Assembly (NCBI RefSeq): GCF_033807575.1
Contig: NC_084726.1
Location: 5,828,001-5,892,000, forward strand
Reading direction: 5' to 3'
Source: Cydia pomonella
Lineage: Eukaryota > Arthropoda > Insecta > Lepidoptera > Tortricidae
Length of the DNA: 64,000 nucleotides
In this document: positions 10,691-20,627 of the stretch, piece after piece
Position numbering within the stretch: position 1 is the stretch's first letter
How the letters are laid out: the number at the start of each line of letters is the position of its first letter
Made by a program: the position numbers and the translations under genes
The notes under the pieces: generated by a model
What the model saw: only the letters and a program-made list of their open reading frames with translations
The model's database searches: none
What the model was told of the DNA's origin: nothing

Positions 10691-10798
10691 GTACATTACG
10701 ATACAAGTGCGAAAAATAGGAAATTCGAAACGAGTGGCGATAAATTAAAACACGACCGAAGGGAGTGTTTTAAATCGACACGAGTTGCGAATTGTACA
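10691..10798. mobile_element. Diverged palindromic MITE
   Basis: It shares GGAAATTCGAAACGAGTGGC and AAAACACGACCGAAGGGAGT with the near-perfect palindrome at 50984-51112. In this copy the right arm is eroded. Confidence 0.75.
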
Positions 10799-10834
10799 AG
10801 TATGGGTAGGTAATTTCAGATTCACCTACAATAC

Positions 10835-10945
10835 AAAACAAATATGTTTTATTGCACACTAATATAAAAAAAAACATCATATACAAGTAAATATAATATA
10901 AGATGATAAAATATAATTTAAAACTAAAAAAAACGTCTACGATGC
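10835..10945 (-). repeat. Possible LINE 3'-tail fragment
   Basis: TTTTATTGCACACTAATATA resembles the 3' ends of the CR1-like tails at 6.3, 44.0 and 50.0 kb, where TTTATTGCACA also occurs. The remainder is AT-rich and diverged. Confidence 0.35.
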
Positions 10946-11104
10946 ATGGTGCTCCCACATTGGCTGTTATAGTGTTATATAACATCGTGTGACACTATAT
11001 ATGTTGGTTATTATTTGGTCAGTGTCCGGTGCATCATTGTGCCGGTCGGACGTTCATTGTGTGTACGCAATGTTATCTAAGCCGTGTGGTCCAAGTGATA
11101 AGTG

Positions 11105-12190
11105 ATGGCGAATGTAATAATTAATGAGTTCCTGACTTTTGTCCAAAACAAATTGGATGTTTTGGATAAACTCAGCATCACACAGATATGTTCTTCAAAT
11201 TACACGGACGCGGAAATCGTCGAGGGCAAGAATGTCCTTTATAACGCCTGTGGAGGAAATTTGAAGAACATCAGTCGGAAGGGTGATGACAAGAAGAAAA
11301 AGAACATTAGTGACGTGATAGCGGTCCTGGAGGAGATTGACCCAGACGTCCAGCCGATATTCGTCGCGAAAGACTTAAATAAGTTACCGCCAGTTACATT
11401 CGACCATGTGGATGTGACACGTCTTTTAAAGGATCTGACTGCTATTAAAGCCGAACTAGCAAATTTTCAGCAAAAGATGGATAATGAAATGACTGATTTG
11501 CGGTCCGCGTTTGATACACAAGCTCGAAGAGTACAGACTGAATCAATCCAGTCCAATACTCTGAAGACAACTAAGACCAGCGATCCGCTTCCGCCTATGG
11601 CTGAAACCGCGCCGCGCGCAGCCGATGCTAGTTCAATGCAGACACCGTCTTATCGCGATATGGCAGCGAACCGGTCTAAACGGCAGCGTCGGAGTCAAGC
11701 GAAGTCCGACCGTGTGCGCCCTAACGACACGGTGTTTAACAGTGTGGCCGCTCCCTGTACCTACCCGGTTGTGGATTCGCAAGTTAATGTAACGAAATCG
11801 CAACTGACCCCGAATGATGACAATAGTAACTTTAAAGAAGTAACGTATAAGAAACGTAAAACTAAGTCTGTAAACATGCGAGGTTCAATGGTAACAAATA
11901 GCCGTATTCAAGTTGCCGAATCACATTGCCATATTTATGTCTCCCGGGCTAAAAAAACTGTAACGGTGGAAGACATTCAGGAACACATACGCGACAGTGG
12001 ACAAGATTTTGTTAAAGTTGAACTTCTAAAAGCCTACCGTGAGACTACTTTCAACTCATTTAAAGTTACTGTGAGCAGTGGACAGTTGGGTACTATGATG
12101 GAAGCCGGCTTTTGGCCTACTGGGCTAGTCTACCGCCGTTACCGAGAGAAATACGTTCGCAACGATATCAATCAACCCCGTAATGAATAG
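11105..12190 (+). CDS. LINE ORF1 (RNA-binding / gag-like protein)
   Basis: This is the first ORF of the two-ORF LINE, and its product is expected to coat the element RNA. The ATG at 11105 gives a protein of 361 residues. The N-terminal 130 residues are acidic and helical, with a likely coiled coil around KAELANFQQKMDNEMTDLRS. A basic, low-complexity middle contains SKRQRRSQAK and KKRKTKS. The C-terminal 75 residues run from HIYVSRAKKTVTVEDIQEHI to the aromatic FWPTGLVYRRYREK, a pattern I associate with ORF1 proteins of insect LINEs. There is no CCHC zinc knuckle. The stop codon lies inside the start of ORF2 (ATGAATAG), so ORF2 is probably translated by termination-reinitiation. Function is inferred from position and family. 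Confidence 0.8.
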   Translation: MANVIINEFLTFVQNKLDVLDKLSITQICSSNYTDAEIVEGKNVLYNACGGNLKNISRKGDDKKKKNISDVIAVLEEIDPDVQPIFVAKDLNKLPPVTFDHVDVTRLLKDLTAIKAELANFQQKMDNEMTDLRSAFDTQARRVQTESIQSNTLKTTKTSDPLPPMAETAPRAADASSMQTPSYRDMAANRSKRQRRSQAKSDRVRPNDTVFNSVAAPCTYPVVDSQVNVTKSQLTPNDDNSNFKEVTYKKRKTKSVNMRGSMVTNSRIQVAESHCHIYVSRAKKTVTVEDIQEHIRDSGQDFVKVELLKAYRETTFNSFKVTVSSGQLGTMMEAGFWPTGLVYRRYREKYVRNDINQPRNE

Positions 12191-15008
12191 TACATCCAAA
12201 TGTCCTATTGTGATGGTCACGTTCAATTGCAAGTCGTTAAAAAGATCAGTAGAACAGGTTCGGAAGTTATGTTTAAAGGCGGATATTGTGGCCCTTCAAG
12301 AGACGTGGCTACTTCCACATGACCTTGGTTTCGTGAATGAGATAAATGATGATTTTGCATGTCACGCCAAATCATCAGTAGACACATCGGAAGGGGTGCT
12401 AAGGGGTCGCCCGTACGGAGGCTTAGCGTTACTGTGGCGAAAATCTAAGTTTCCAAACGTATCTGTCGTGGAGTGCGCTGGAGATAGGGTGGCAGGAGTA
12501 CAAATTAGTTTGAACGGCTGTCACATTCTTGTCTTCAGTGTATATTTACCGGTCGATAAGGAAGAAAATCTAACTGATTTTACTGACTGTCTCGCTAGCG
12601 TGGCGGCCACAATAACCGACAGTGATGCAGAAGCAGCTTATGTACTGGGCGACTACAACGCACACCCCGGTACCAGGTTTGGGTTGGAGCTCGAGGCTTT
12701 TTGTGCTGATCACTTGCTGGTCTGCGCGGATATGGAACTGCTGGCAGAGGGCACGTACACCTTTGTGAGTGATGCGCACTTATCCAGGCGGTGGCTGGAT
12801 CACTGTGTCACAACACGGGCAGCGCGGGACACAATCACAGCAGTGCATGTGGACTACGGTGTTTACTGGTCCGACCACTTTCCGGTGTCGGTAGTGTGTG
12901 AGATGAGTGTGATTACCAATAAGACGGAAATAGACAGTAAACTAAATTTGCTCAATGGAGTCCGATGGGGCACAAGGGACTTAAATCATATTAATATGTA
13001 CGCTAAGCACTGTGATACTAGGTTAAGATTAATTAAGTTTAATAGTCACGGTAACAATTGTCACGATTGTCAGCAAGTTTTATGCATGAAACACCGGCAC
13101 CTGATTGATATTTTTTATGACAGGATCGTAACTTCGCTGCAAAAAGCAGCTGCATCAAGTTCAAATGCCTGTCGCGTTGCACGGAAACCAGCTAAAAAGG
13201 TCTTGGGCTGGAACTACCACGTGAGAGAAAGTCACGAGAGGGCCAAGCAGTGTTTCAGTTGTTGGGACGCTAGTGGCAGGCCGCATAGTGGGGAAACTTT
13301 TGATCAAATGATCCACAGTAGGAAGGCCTTTAAGAACAAGCTGAAGTGGTGTCAGAACAACGAGGACACTATACGTATGAACATACTAGCCACCCATCGC
13401 GCTGACAAGAACTTTGTCAAGTTTTGGAAGGATACGAAAAAACTTAATCCTAAATCTAGTGTTCCAGTCAGTATCGAAGGCGTACATGATGCAAAGGATA
13501 TTGCCGAGTTGTTCTCACATCACTTCAGTGTCAAGCCACTCCCTGCTGGTGCGGCGTGTCACTTGCCCGTCGAGCCTCTGACGCACTGTCCACTCTCAGA
13601 GATCGCAGACCGCAGTAACTTCACGGCCGATGATGTAGCCAAGGTCGTCAAGCAAATGAAGCGAGGTAGGTCTCCAGGTTTTGACGGGTTGAGTGTGGAG
13701 CATGTACTTTATGCTGGTGACAGAGTGTTTAATTTATTAGCTAATTTGTACAACCAATGTCTTAACTTTGGGTACCTACCCGAGAAACTTGTAAAGACAG
13801 TGGTGGTTCCTGTGCCAAAAAATAGAACGGGTGATCTTTCAAGTATTAAAAATTACAGACCGATTTCCTTAGGTACAATTCTAGGTAAAATACTTGAAAG
13901 GTTAATACACCCAGATTTGCAGCGCAATATGTGTATAGATGATGCCCAGTTTGGTTTTCGTCCCGGCCTCTCAACAGATTCTGCAATTTTCAGCCTTAAA
14001 AGCACAGTTAACTACTATGTGGCGCGGGAAACCTCAGTATACGCCTGTTTTCTAGATCTTAGTAGAGCTTTTGACCTAGTTAACTTGAAGTTGCTATGGG
14101 AGAAACTCACTAAATCGAATGTGCCTTCAAAGATCGTGAATCTGTTGAGATACTGGTACGAGAACCAATCAAACTGTGTAAGATGGGGCGACACAACCTC
14201 TAATGAATATAGATTAGAGTGTGGAGTACGCCAAGGAGGCCTGACTTCGCCGGACCTCTTCAGTCTATACGTGAACGACCTGATTGTTGAGCTGAGAGGC
14301 ACCAGAGTGGGCTGCCATATAGGCACTACATGTACAAATAATTTTAGCTATGCCGATGACATGGTGCTTCTCAGCCCATCAATCAGGGGCTTAAGAAGAC
14401 TTCTGGCGGTATGTGAGCAATATGCTCGTAGCCATGGTCTAAAGTACAACGTACTAAAGACAAAAATGATGGTTTTCAAGTCGGGGAGAGGTCCGACGAA
14501 TGTCCCGCCAGTGTATCTGGATGAAGTACAAGTGGAAAGAGTGAAAGGGTTCAGGTACCTTGGACATATGCTCACGGAGGGTCTGCTTGATGATGACGAC
14601 ATTGAGCGAGAGCGCAGGGCTTTGGCCGTGCGGTGCAACATGCTTGCGCGCAGATTCGCGCGTTGTAGTGATGAAGTGAAGGTGACATTGTTTAGGGCAT
14701 ATTGTTTATGCTTCTATACATGTCAGCTCTGGAGCAGATTCACGAGACGCGCGATGAATAAAATTAGAGTGCAGTATAATGACGCATACCGCATTCTAAT
14801 GAAACTACCAAGAAACTGCAGCGCGTCGACCATGTTTGCTGAGGCCGAAGTCCCTGATTTTTTTGCTATCATTCGCTCCCGCGTCGCTTCCTTCTGGAGC
14901 CGCCTAAGAACGTCTGACAACAGTATTCTCCGTGAGCTGTCCGGGTATCTGGACAATCCTATTAGTAAATACTGGATTTCCGTGCACCGTGAGAGGAACA
15001 GGAAGTGA
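12183..15008 (+). CDS. LINE ORF2: AP endonuclease and reverse transcriptase
   Basis: This 941-residue polyprotein performs target-primed reverse transcription. The AP-type endonuclease spans about residues 8-240, with N15, E40, the GDYN motif at 156-159, the WLDH motif at 204-207 and SDH at 230-232. The reverse transcriptase spans about 480-770, with LDLSRAFDLV from 624, GVRQGG at 681-686 and the catalytic YADD at 723-726. The C-terminal region contains YNDAYRILMKLPRNCSASTM, typical of insect LINE polymerases. No RNase H is visible. The start overlaps ORF1 by 8 nt in the +1 frame. All catalytic residues looked for are present and no stop interrupts the frame. The protein length is usual for a LINE ORF2. 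Confidence 0.92.
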   Translation: MNSTSKCPIVMVTFNCKSLKRSVEQVRKLCLKADIVALQETWLLPHDLGFVNEINDDFACHAKSSVDTSEGVLRGRPYGGLALLWRKSKFPNVSVVECAGDRVAGVQISLNGCHILVFSVYLPVDKEENLTDFTDCLASVAATITDSDAEAAYVLGDYNAHPGTRFGLELEAFCADHLLVCADMELLAEGTYTFVSDAHLSRRWLDHCVTTRAARDTITAVHVDYGVYWSDHFPVSVVCEMSVITNKTEIDSKLNLLNGVRWGTRDLNHINMYAKHCDTRLRLIKFNSHGNNCHDCQQVLCMKHRHLIDIFYDRIVTSLQKAAASSSNACRVARKPAKKVLGWNYHVRESHERAKQCFSCWDASGRPHSGETFDQMIHSRKAFKNKLKWCQNNEDTIRMNILATHRADKNFVKFWKDTKKLNPKSSVPVSIEGVHDAKDIAELFSHHFSVKPLPAGAACHLPVEPLTHCPLSEIADRSNFTADDVAKVVKQMKRGRSPGFDGLSVEHVLYAGDRVFNLLANLYNQCLNFGYLPEKLVKTVVVPVPKNRTGDLSSIKNYRPISLGTILGKILERLIHPDLQRNMCIDDAQFGFRPGLSTDSAIFSLKSTVNYYVARETSVYACFLDLSRAFDLVNLKLLWEKLTKSNVPSKIVNLLRYWYENQSNCVRWGDTTSNEYRLECGVRQGGLTSPDLFSLYVNDLIVELRGTRVGCHIGTTCTNNFSYADDMVLLSPSIRGLRRLLAVCEQYARSHGLKYNVLKTKMMVFKSGRGPTNVPPVYLDEVQVERVKGFRYLGHMLTEGLLDDDDIERERRALAVRCNMLARRFARCSDEVKVTLFRAYCLCFYTCQLWSRFTRRAMNKIRVQYNDAYRILMKLPRNCSASTMFAEAEVPDFFAIIRSRVASFWSRLRTSDNSILRELSGYLDNPISKYWISVHRERNRK

Positions 15009-15189
15009 CGATCCTGACTATGACTGCCTAACTTTTATTAATTTTAGGTTTTTTTTTTTTTTTGTACATTTTACGTTGTTTACTGTTTATTTTTATATTT
15101 TGTATTGTACTTTGTATTTTTATTTTTATATTGTACATAATGACTTGAAATGGGTGTTTACCTGTAAATAAAGAACTATTATTATTATA

Positions 15190-15360
15190 ATCGAAAGGGT
15201 TGGTTTTCTCAGCTCTAGGCTGGTAATAAGCTACATTTACGGGTTATTTACCAAGTAAATGCAGCGGGGGTTGTTAAATTTAAGTTGTTTCCGGGGTATT
15301 ATTTTCTGTGTCAAGTTGCATAAATTTTCTCACAATTCGGCATGTATTTAATATAGCGGC
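15190..15360. other. Short spacer between two LINEs
   Basis: This is non-coding sequence between the tail of the two-ORF LINE and the TTA repeat at the 3' end of the Dong-like element. Nothing is recognised in it. Confidence 0.5.
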
Positions 15361-18300
15361 TTTATTATTATTATTATCTCCTTTATTTATTTTTCGTCTT
15401 AGGCTAGGTCATTTATAATATGAATATAAAAGTAAAATATAAAAACACTTCAAAAACAATACAAAAGATACAAACACATTATAAAAAACCTAACCTAGGG
15501 TGCCGCCAGCAGCGGGGCAGGGCCCAAGCTGCCGGTGGTCAGGGCCGCAGAGAGAGGAACCGTCGGACTATCCGCGCCGTGTCCAAGATCACCGCCTTCT
15601 GCATCTGACCCTTGATCCAACCACCTAGCGAGAGTCTCTCAAGGTGTTGGTCGAGACTCTTCGCTATGAGACCGTTCGCTGAAACGACTATTGGGACAAT
15701 GATCGTCGAATCAACATCCCACATGGCGGTTATCTCGTGGGCCAAGTCTAGGTACTTGCTGGACTTGTCCTTCTCAGCTTTCACGAGATTCTCATCATGG
15801 GGGATGGTGATATCGACGAGCACGGCCCGGCGTTGCGATCGATCTATTATCACGATGTCAGGCTTATTGGCTACAATAGTCCTGTCAGTGATAATAGATC
15901 GATCCCAATAAAGCGTGGCACGACCATTTTCGAGAACTGGCGCAGGTGAGTACTTGTAGTACGGTACTTCGCGGTCCACAAGGCAGTATAGAAGAGCAAG
16001 TTGCTGGTGAATAATTCTAGCTACGAGATTATGTCTGTGCAAGTACTCGCCGTTAGCAAGATGAGAACAACCGGAGATGATATGCCTGAGTGACTCTCCG
16101 GGACGGCGGCATGCCCGACAAATGTCGACCGTACCGTCCCTCAGGATATATTTCCGATAGTTGTTCGTCATCATAACTTCGTCCGCAATTGCACAGGCAA
16201 AACCCTCGGTTTCTCCGAAGAGGTCCCCGAATCGTAACCAGTTCACCGACGCGAGCAGGTCCACGTCAGGTCCCGTGAGGGCCTTGTAGAACCGCCCGTG
16301 TAGCACCTTACTCTCCCATGCCGCCCTGCGATCCGCAGTACTTAGTACCACAGGTTTGCGCCAGTTCTCGTTTGCCAAGGAGAGCGGCGTGAGGTTCCTG
16401 TCTACTGCCACCACATCACGATGCATCCCATACTCGTTGTTAAGGAAATAATCCCTGAGATTGCACACCTCGCGGTTGTGGAGATCTTTGGCGTTTAGGA
16501 AACCTCGACCTCCACACTTCCGTGGGATGTACAATCTCATAACAGACGAGCGTGGGTGTAGCATACGGTGTGTGGTGAGCAGTAGTCGGACCCTCCGATC
16601 CAGGGCGTCCAGCTCGGTCTGAGTCCACCTTAGTATGCCAAAGGAGTATGTGAGTAGGGGCATTACCCAGGCGTTGAAGGCGCGCACTTTGTTGCCTCCT
16701 GACAAAAGACTGTTAAGGACTTTTGTGAGCCGACTGAAAAAGCGCTCCTTCACCGACTGTCTAATACCCTCGTCCTCAATACCCAACGACTGTGACATAC
16801 CAAGGTATTTGTAGGTTTCTGATTCAGAGATAGATCTGAAAGACATTGTCTCAGAAAGTTGTAAATTTGTTGAATTTACAACCTTCCCCCGCTGTACATG
16901 CATAACCGCACATTTATCGACACCAAACTCCATGTTGATGGCATTACTGAAGACTTCGGTGGTTTTCAGTAGCTCCAACAAATCTTGGCTATTTGGTGCA
17001 AATAATTTGAGGTCATCCATGTAAAGAAGGTGAGAAATGACTTCACCCTCTCTCCGAAGCCGGCAACCTAGTCCCAAATCCTTCAGCAGGGTGCTGAGGG
17101 GATTCAGAGCTAGGCAGAACCACAGGGGACTCAGACTATCACCCTGGAATATTCCTCGCTCAATCCTTATAAAATCCTGCGGGCCAGGGCGGTCATCCCC
17201 ACCTCCTGGTTGACGAAGGACTGTGGTCCACTGCCTCATACACGCGCTTAGAAAGGTTCTTAAAGCTGTATCAACTTTATACAGCTCTAAGACCCTCCCC
17301 AGCCATGAGTGAGGCACCGAATCATAGGCCTTCTTGTAGTCAATCCAAGCGGCAGAGAGGGCCCCCCTGTTCCGACGGATTTGTTGGCAGATGGTCATGT
17401 CTATGAGGAGGAGCTCTTTAGTACCACGGGACCCAACCCTACATCCATTTTGAGCAGTGGCCAAAATGTTATTAGCGACAACATGCGCGTTGATTTTTGA
17501 TCTCAAAATGGATGTAAGGAGCTTGTAAAGTGTAGGCAAGCACGTGATGGGTCTGTAGTTCTTCGCTTCCGTGGTACTACCGGACTTATAGAGCAGGAAG
17601 GTGACACCAGTTGTTAAGGAAGATGGGAGAGAACCAAGCTCGAGGGCTTGTTGAAATTGTGCTGCCAAGCGCGAGTGCGAGCATCGAAACCATTTTAGCC
17701 AGAAGTTGTGCAATCCATCCGGCCCAGGGCTTTTCCAGTTCTGGGCCGTGCGAATGGCACAACTTACGTCATCGGGGCTGATGGTGACTGCCCCCATAGG
17801 TTCGATGGACTCGCACTCACGCTCGACAACACTCATCCAACTCCCCTCGGTATGTCCGACAGGCACCGACCAGATGCTACGCCAAAAGTCAGTCATGGCA
17901 GTAGCATCCGGCGGCTGCGTATCGGACCCACGAGGGTTGGTTTCCTCCCACTTCCGGAACACCTTCCTTTGGTCACTCTGAAAAAGACGATTCTGCTGGA
18001 ATCGATCCACACGCTCTCTGTAGCGGCGAATACGGTTAGCCCATGCATAGACTTTCTGCTTCAGAAAGTCGATGCGCTCCGTGACATTGGCCATGTAGTC
18101 ACGGGGCCTGATATCCGTCCCCGCGAACGCCTGGTTCACAAAGCGCATTACTCGGGGGCGATTGTTGCCCCCCCTGAAGCAGGTCAGCTTTGCAATGAGA
18201 GTCCTAAACGAGCTGATACGTCGCTCGATCCGTGCTTGCCATGCAGGGACACCTCCGGCGGTCCTAGGTGCACGTTCAGCGTCCGGGAACTTGACTCGAG

Positions 18301-19392
18301 CAACACGGCACGCCGCGATGGCACCGCAGTACATGATCGAGTGCGTATCATCTAAATCTTTACTAGTCCGTAAATGTGGCTCTAGTAAAGCGTTTAGGGC
18401 TCCCATTAGCGCTAGATTGCGTCTATTCATAGGCAGACGTGGTAATCGTGGCCTAGAGTTGGTTGTGGTGCGATACTGCGTAATCGCCTCTTCCAAAGTC
18501 CTCCTCAATTGCTCATTGGCAGATGTACTCACGCTCTGACTCGCAAAGTCCCCCTCATCGGTACTGAAATCAACCCGCGGCGCCCCCGATGCCAGGTCGG
18601 GTGCAGGCACCGGATCCGGCGACATGGCGGGCAGATCCCGCACAGAGGTGAAGTCCGCGCGAGCAGAGAGAGCCTCCTGGCGAAGCCGATCAAGTGTCGC
18701 GTCATCCAACCGCTTTAGCCGCTGAATGACACGCACCTGATCCGATAATCGCTGTTCCGACACGGTGATGGTGGGTTCAAGAGCCTGAAACAGAGGCAGT
18801 AGTCTTGAGCGATACGCGGACAGCATGGTTTCCCCCTCTGTAGCCCCATAATAGGCGCGCATGACGTTCTCATTCATTGTTTGAGTCCATCGCATGCGTC
18901 GCACTATACCACCGGCAGCGGGAGCCGTGGGCGGGGCAGGATGTCCCGCAGGCCCCAAGCGTGCCGGCAGCGGTGGCCGCCCTCGTCGCGCAGGTGGTCG
19001 TGGCGGCGGCGGCGGCGGCCCGCACTCGTCGCTGCTCGACTCGCTGGTGTTCGCGTCAGGCGCAGTAGCATATTCGTCGCCTGACGACGAAGGCGAGGAG
19101 CTGGACGAGGCGGGCGGAGGTGGTGGTCGTGCGCTTCGTACCGCTTTTGCCCGTGATCTCGTGATCATTCTCACTAAATATAATTATAAGTCGCCATTTG
19201 ACAGTTTCATTCGTATGTGTATATAATTCTTGCACAATTCGTCTTGATTTATATATTTGATGGTACACATTTTAGCAGCAGTAAAAATACACAAAAACTG
19301 TTAAAAATAGGCTAAATCGGCGGTAAATATAATACAAAATTAATTTAAATAGTGAGAAATTTCGCTAGACACGTCTGTCATTGTCAGCGGTC

Positions 19393-19424
<32 letters not shown>
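15361..19424 (-). mobile_element. Dong/R4-type LINE inserted in TAA repeats, apparently intact
   Basis: The element runs on the minus strand from about 19420 to 15378. It has a 5' UTR of about 250 nt bounded on the right by a T-run (19393-19417), one long ORF, a 160-nt 3' UTR and a 3' junction with TTATTATTATTATTA at 15362-15377. On its 5' side another ATTATTATTATTATT run lies at 19428-19453. TAA repeats thus flank both ends, as known for Dong of Bombyx. That, the single ORF and the restriction-like endonuclease support the Dong/R4 clade. A 5'-truncated relative lies at 44037-44164. Confidence 0.88.
15539..19168 (-). CDS. Dong/R4-type single ORF: reverse transcriptase with restriction-like endonuclease
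   Basis: This multidomain protein nicks DNA with a restriction-like endonuclease and reverse-transcribes the element RNA. From the ATG at 19168 it is 1,209 residues long. The numbering below counts from the open codon at 19174. The N-terminus (about 1-110) is low-complexity and rich in proline, serine and arginine, with a poly-proline stretch encoded by a GGC repeat. The reverse transcriptase carries WIDYKKAYDSVPH, GIFQGDSLSPLW and the YMDD box at 718-721. A zinc-binding CxxC...HxxxxC motif begins at C1019. The endonuclease follows, with KPDIVI at 1104-1109 and VDITIP plus a downstream KAEKDKSSKY. All expected catalytic motifs are present without a stop. RIERGIFQGDSLSPLWFCLA is highly characteristic of the R4/Dong group. 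Confidence 0.93.
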   Translation of the reverse strand: MITRSRAKAVRSARPPPPPASSSSSPSSSGDEYATAPDANTSESSSDECGPPPPPPRPPARRGRPPLPARLGPAGHPAPPTAPAAGGIVRRMRWTQTMNENVMRAYYGATEGETMLSAYRSRLLPLFQALEPTITVSEQRLSDQVRVIQRLKRLDDATLDRLRQEALSARADFTSVRDLPAMSPDPVPAPDLASGAPRVDFSTDEGDFASQSVSTSANEQLRRTLEEAITQYRTTTNSRPRLPRLPMNRRNLALMGALNALLEPHLRTSKDLDDTHSIMYCGAIAACRVARVKFPDAERAPRTAGGVPAWQARIERRISSFRTLIAKLTCFRGGNNRPRVMRFVNQAFAGTDIRPRDYMANVTERIDFLKQKVYAWANRIRRYRERVDRFQQNRLFQSDQRKVFRKWEETNPRGSDTQPPDATAMTDFWRSIWSVPVGHTEGSWMSVVERECESIEPMGAVTISPDDVSCAIRTAQNWKSPGPDGLHNFWLKWFRCSHSRLAAQFQQALELGSLPSSLTTGVTFLLYKSGSTTEAKNYRPITCLPTLYKLLTSILRSKINAHVVANNILATAQNGCRVGSRGTKELLLIDMTICQQIRRNRGALSAAWIDYKKAYDSVPHSWLGRVLELYKVDTALRTFLSACMRQWTTVLRQPGGGDDRPGPQDFIRIERGIFQGDSLSPLWFCLALNPLSTLLKDLGLGCRLRREGEVISHLLYMDDLKLFAPNSQDLLELLKTTEVFSNAINMEFGVDKCAVMHVQRGKVVNSTNLQLSETMSFRSISESETYKYLGMSQSLGIEDEGIRQSVKERFFSRLTKVLNSLLSGGNKVRAFNAWVMPLLTYSFGILRWTQTELDALDRRVRLLLTTHRMLHPRSSVMRLYIPRKCGGRGFLNAKDLHNREVCNLRDYFLNNEYGMHRDVVAVDRNLTPLSLANENWRKPVVLSTADRRAAWESKVLHGRFYKALTGPDVDLLASVNWLRFGDLFGETEGFACAIADEVMMTNNYRKYILRDGTVDICRACRRPGESLRHIISGCSHLANGEYLHRHNLVARIIHQQLALLYCLVDREVPYYKYSPAPVLENGRATLYWDRSIITDRTIVANKPDIVIIDRSQRRAVLVDITIPHDENLVKAEKDKSSKYLDLAHEITAMWDVDSTIIVPIVVSANGLIAKSLDQHLERLSLGGWIKGQMQKAVILDTARIVRRFLSLRP

Positions 19425-19790
19425 ATAATTATTATTATTATTATTATTATTATAATCGTATGGCATGCATAAATAAGGCAATTATAGTATAGCTTTGAGG
19501 TCGCTAAGCCGGGTAACCAACTCAGGCGTGACTAACTCCAGATCTTCAGCTGGTGTAGAATACGAGTGAAGGCGACAGCGTTGGAAGATATGGTCAGTGG
19601 TCTGCTCTTCCACGTTGCACTTGCAGAGAGGAGAATCATTCTAACCCCATTTATATGTTAGAGAATTACAACGGCCATGCCCAGTTCTCAGCCAATTTAA
19701 GCGACACCAAAGTTTGCGGGGGAGGTATATGTTGGTATATAACATTTTATAACAGCTAATGTGGGAGCACCATTACGTTAGACCGTGGTG
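19425..19790 (-). pseudogene. LINE C-terminal fragment with TAA tail (host site of the Dong-like element)
   Basis: The minus strand reads LPRKLWCRLNWLRTGHGRCN, then one in-frame TAG (TGGGGTTAGAAT), then SPLCKCNVEEQTTDHIFQRC and a natural-looking stop after SDLKAIL. The CxC...H...C pattern and LNWLRTGHGRC are typical of the C-terminal zinc region of insect LINE polymerases. The fragment ends in a TAA repeat at 19428-19453, and the Dong-like element begins immediately beyond it. It is therefore an older LINE 3' end that served as insertion target. One stop codon marks it as dead. Confidence 0.7.
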
Positions 19791-19986
19791 TCAGGGAGCC
19801 GGCCGAGAAACCGCCAACGAAACTGGACACCTTTCGCCCAAAGCTCCAAGGAAAATTGCTTTCAGACGTTTAGTCGCTCACAAAAAAAAATTAAAATTCA
19901 CACAAGGTAATCATGTGTCGAAAGATGGCAGTAAATTTAATGTGGCTTAAAAAAGACCGCGAGCCAGGAAAAAATTCCCATGACCA

Positions 19987-20448
19987 ATCGCCTCCCGGCT
20001 GAAAACTCGTGTAGGGGTGTTACGGCTAGGTATGATAAACCCTCGTGGACGTCAGCTGCCGCTCCGTTGGTGGGTTGAGGAACGGCAACCACCGGAACAC
20101 GTACAACAAAAAAATCGTCGGTTATATCGCAGTGGTAAGACCAACAGCTGGTCGCATGACCCTGTAAAAAATAAGCGCTATACCTTTTTACGATAGCAAT
20201 AACAAATCATGAAACTTTGCATGTAGCATTTCATCAGGCGTTAACGCCTGAAAATCCATCAACGAATTACGCAATTTACACATTACACATACTTTGCCGC
20301 ACATAAAGTGGTAAGGCGCATATTTTTTACATGTTCATTTTACAGATGACGGTCTTTCCACCGCGATACAACCGGCTGACGGTTTGTTTTAATTTAAAAC
20401 AGCATCTAACTAAACTATCATCTGACAAAGTATCAGCCGGGAGGCGAT
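19987..20448. mobile_element. Putative TIR element, about 460 bp
   Basis: A perfect 16-bp inverted pair, ATCGCCTCCCGGCTGA at 19987-20002 and its reverse complement at 20433-20448, brackets the segment. Flanking bases TGACCA and GACTGAC extend it weakly. There is no reading frame of note inside. It could be a non-autonomous DNA transposon. Confidence 0.5.
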
Positions 20449-20484
20449 GACTGACGAAATATGCTCCTGGCCCGCTGTGTAAGA

Positions 20485-20627
20485 GCTCCTCTACACGATG
20501 GCCCAGCGTAGGCCAGTCTAAGGGACGCAGCTATGCGGTGGAATGAGATAGCAATATCACTTACTCCCTCTAACGCATAAATGCGTCCCTTGGACTGGCC
20601 TGTGCTGGGCCATCGTGTAGAGGAGCC
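20485..20627. mobile_element. Foldback MITE, about 143 bp
   Basis: The left arm GCTCCTCTACACGATGGCCC continues into CAGTCTAAGGGACGC. The right arm is its reverse complement, GCGTCCCTTGGACTGG to GGGCCATCGTGTAGAGGAGC. Arms are about 55 bp with few mismatches. Confidence 0.85.

Larger units (their letters stand above)
10986..15190 (+). mobile_element. Two-ORF LINE with intact ORFs
   Basis: This non-LTR retrotransposon carries a 5' UTR of about 100 nt (a TCAGT initiator-like word at 11020), ORF1, an overlapping ORF2, a T-rich 3' UTR, an AATAAAG near 15167 and a TTA-repeat tail at 15173-15188. Both ORFs are open from end to end, so this copy could be active or recently active. The left boundary is uncertain. 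No target-site duplication was identified. ORF2 has an AP-type endonuclease and no RNase H. The clade is not settled; Vingi/Proto2/CR1-like groups are candidates. Confidence 0.85.

Noticed and set aside
17708..18539. Plus-strand frames opposite the Dong-like ORF
   Set aside because: They are antisense shadows of a conserved reverse transcriptase with GC-rich codons and have no domains of their own.
18877..19226. GC-rich plus-strand frames near 19 kb
   Set aside because: They are antisense to the proline-rich N-terminus of the Dong-like protein.
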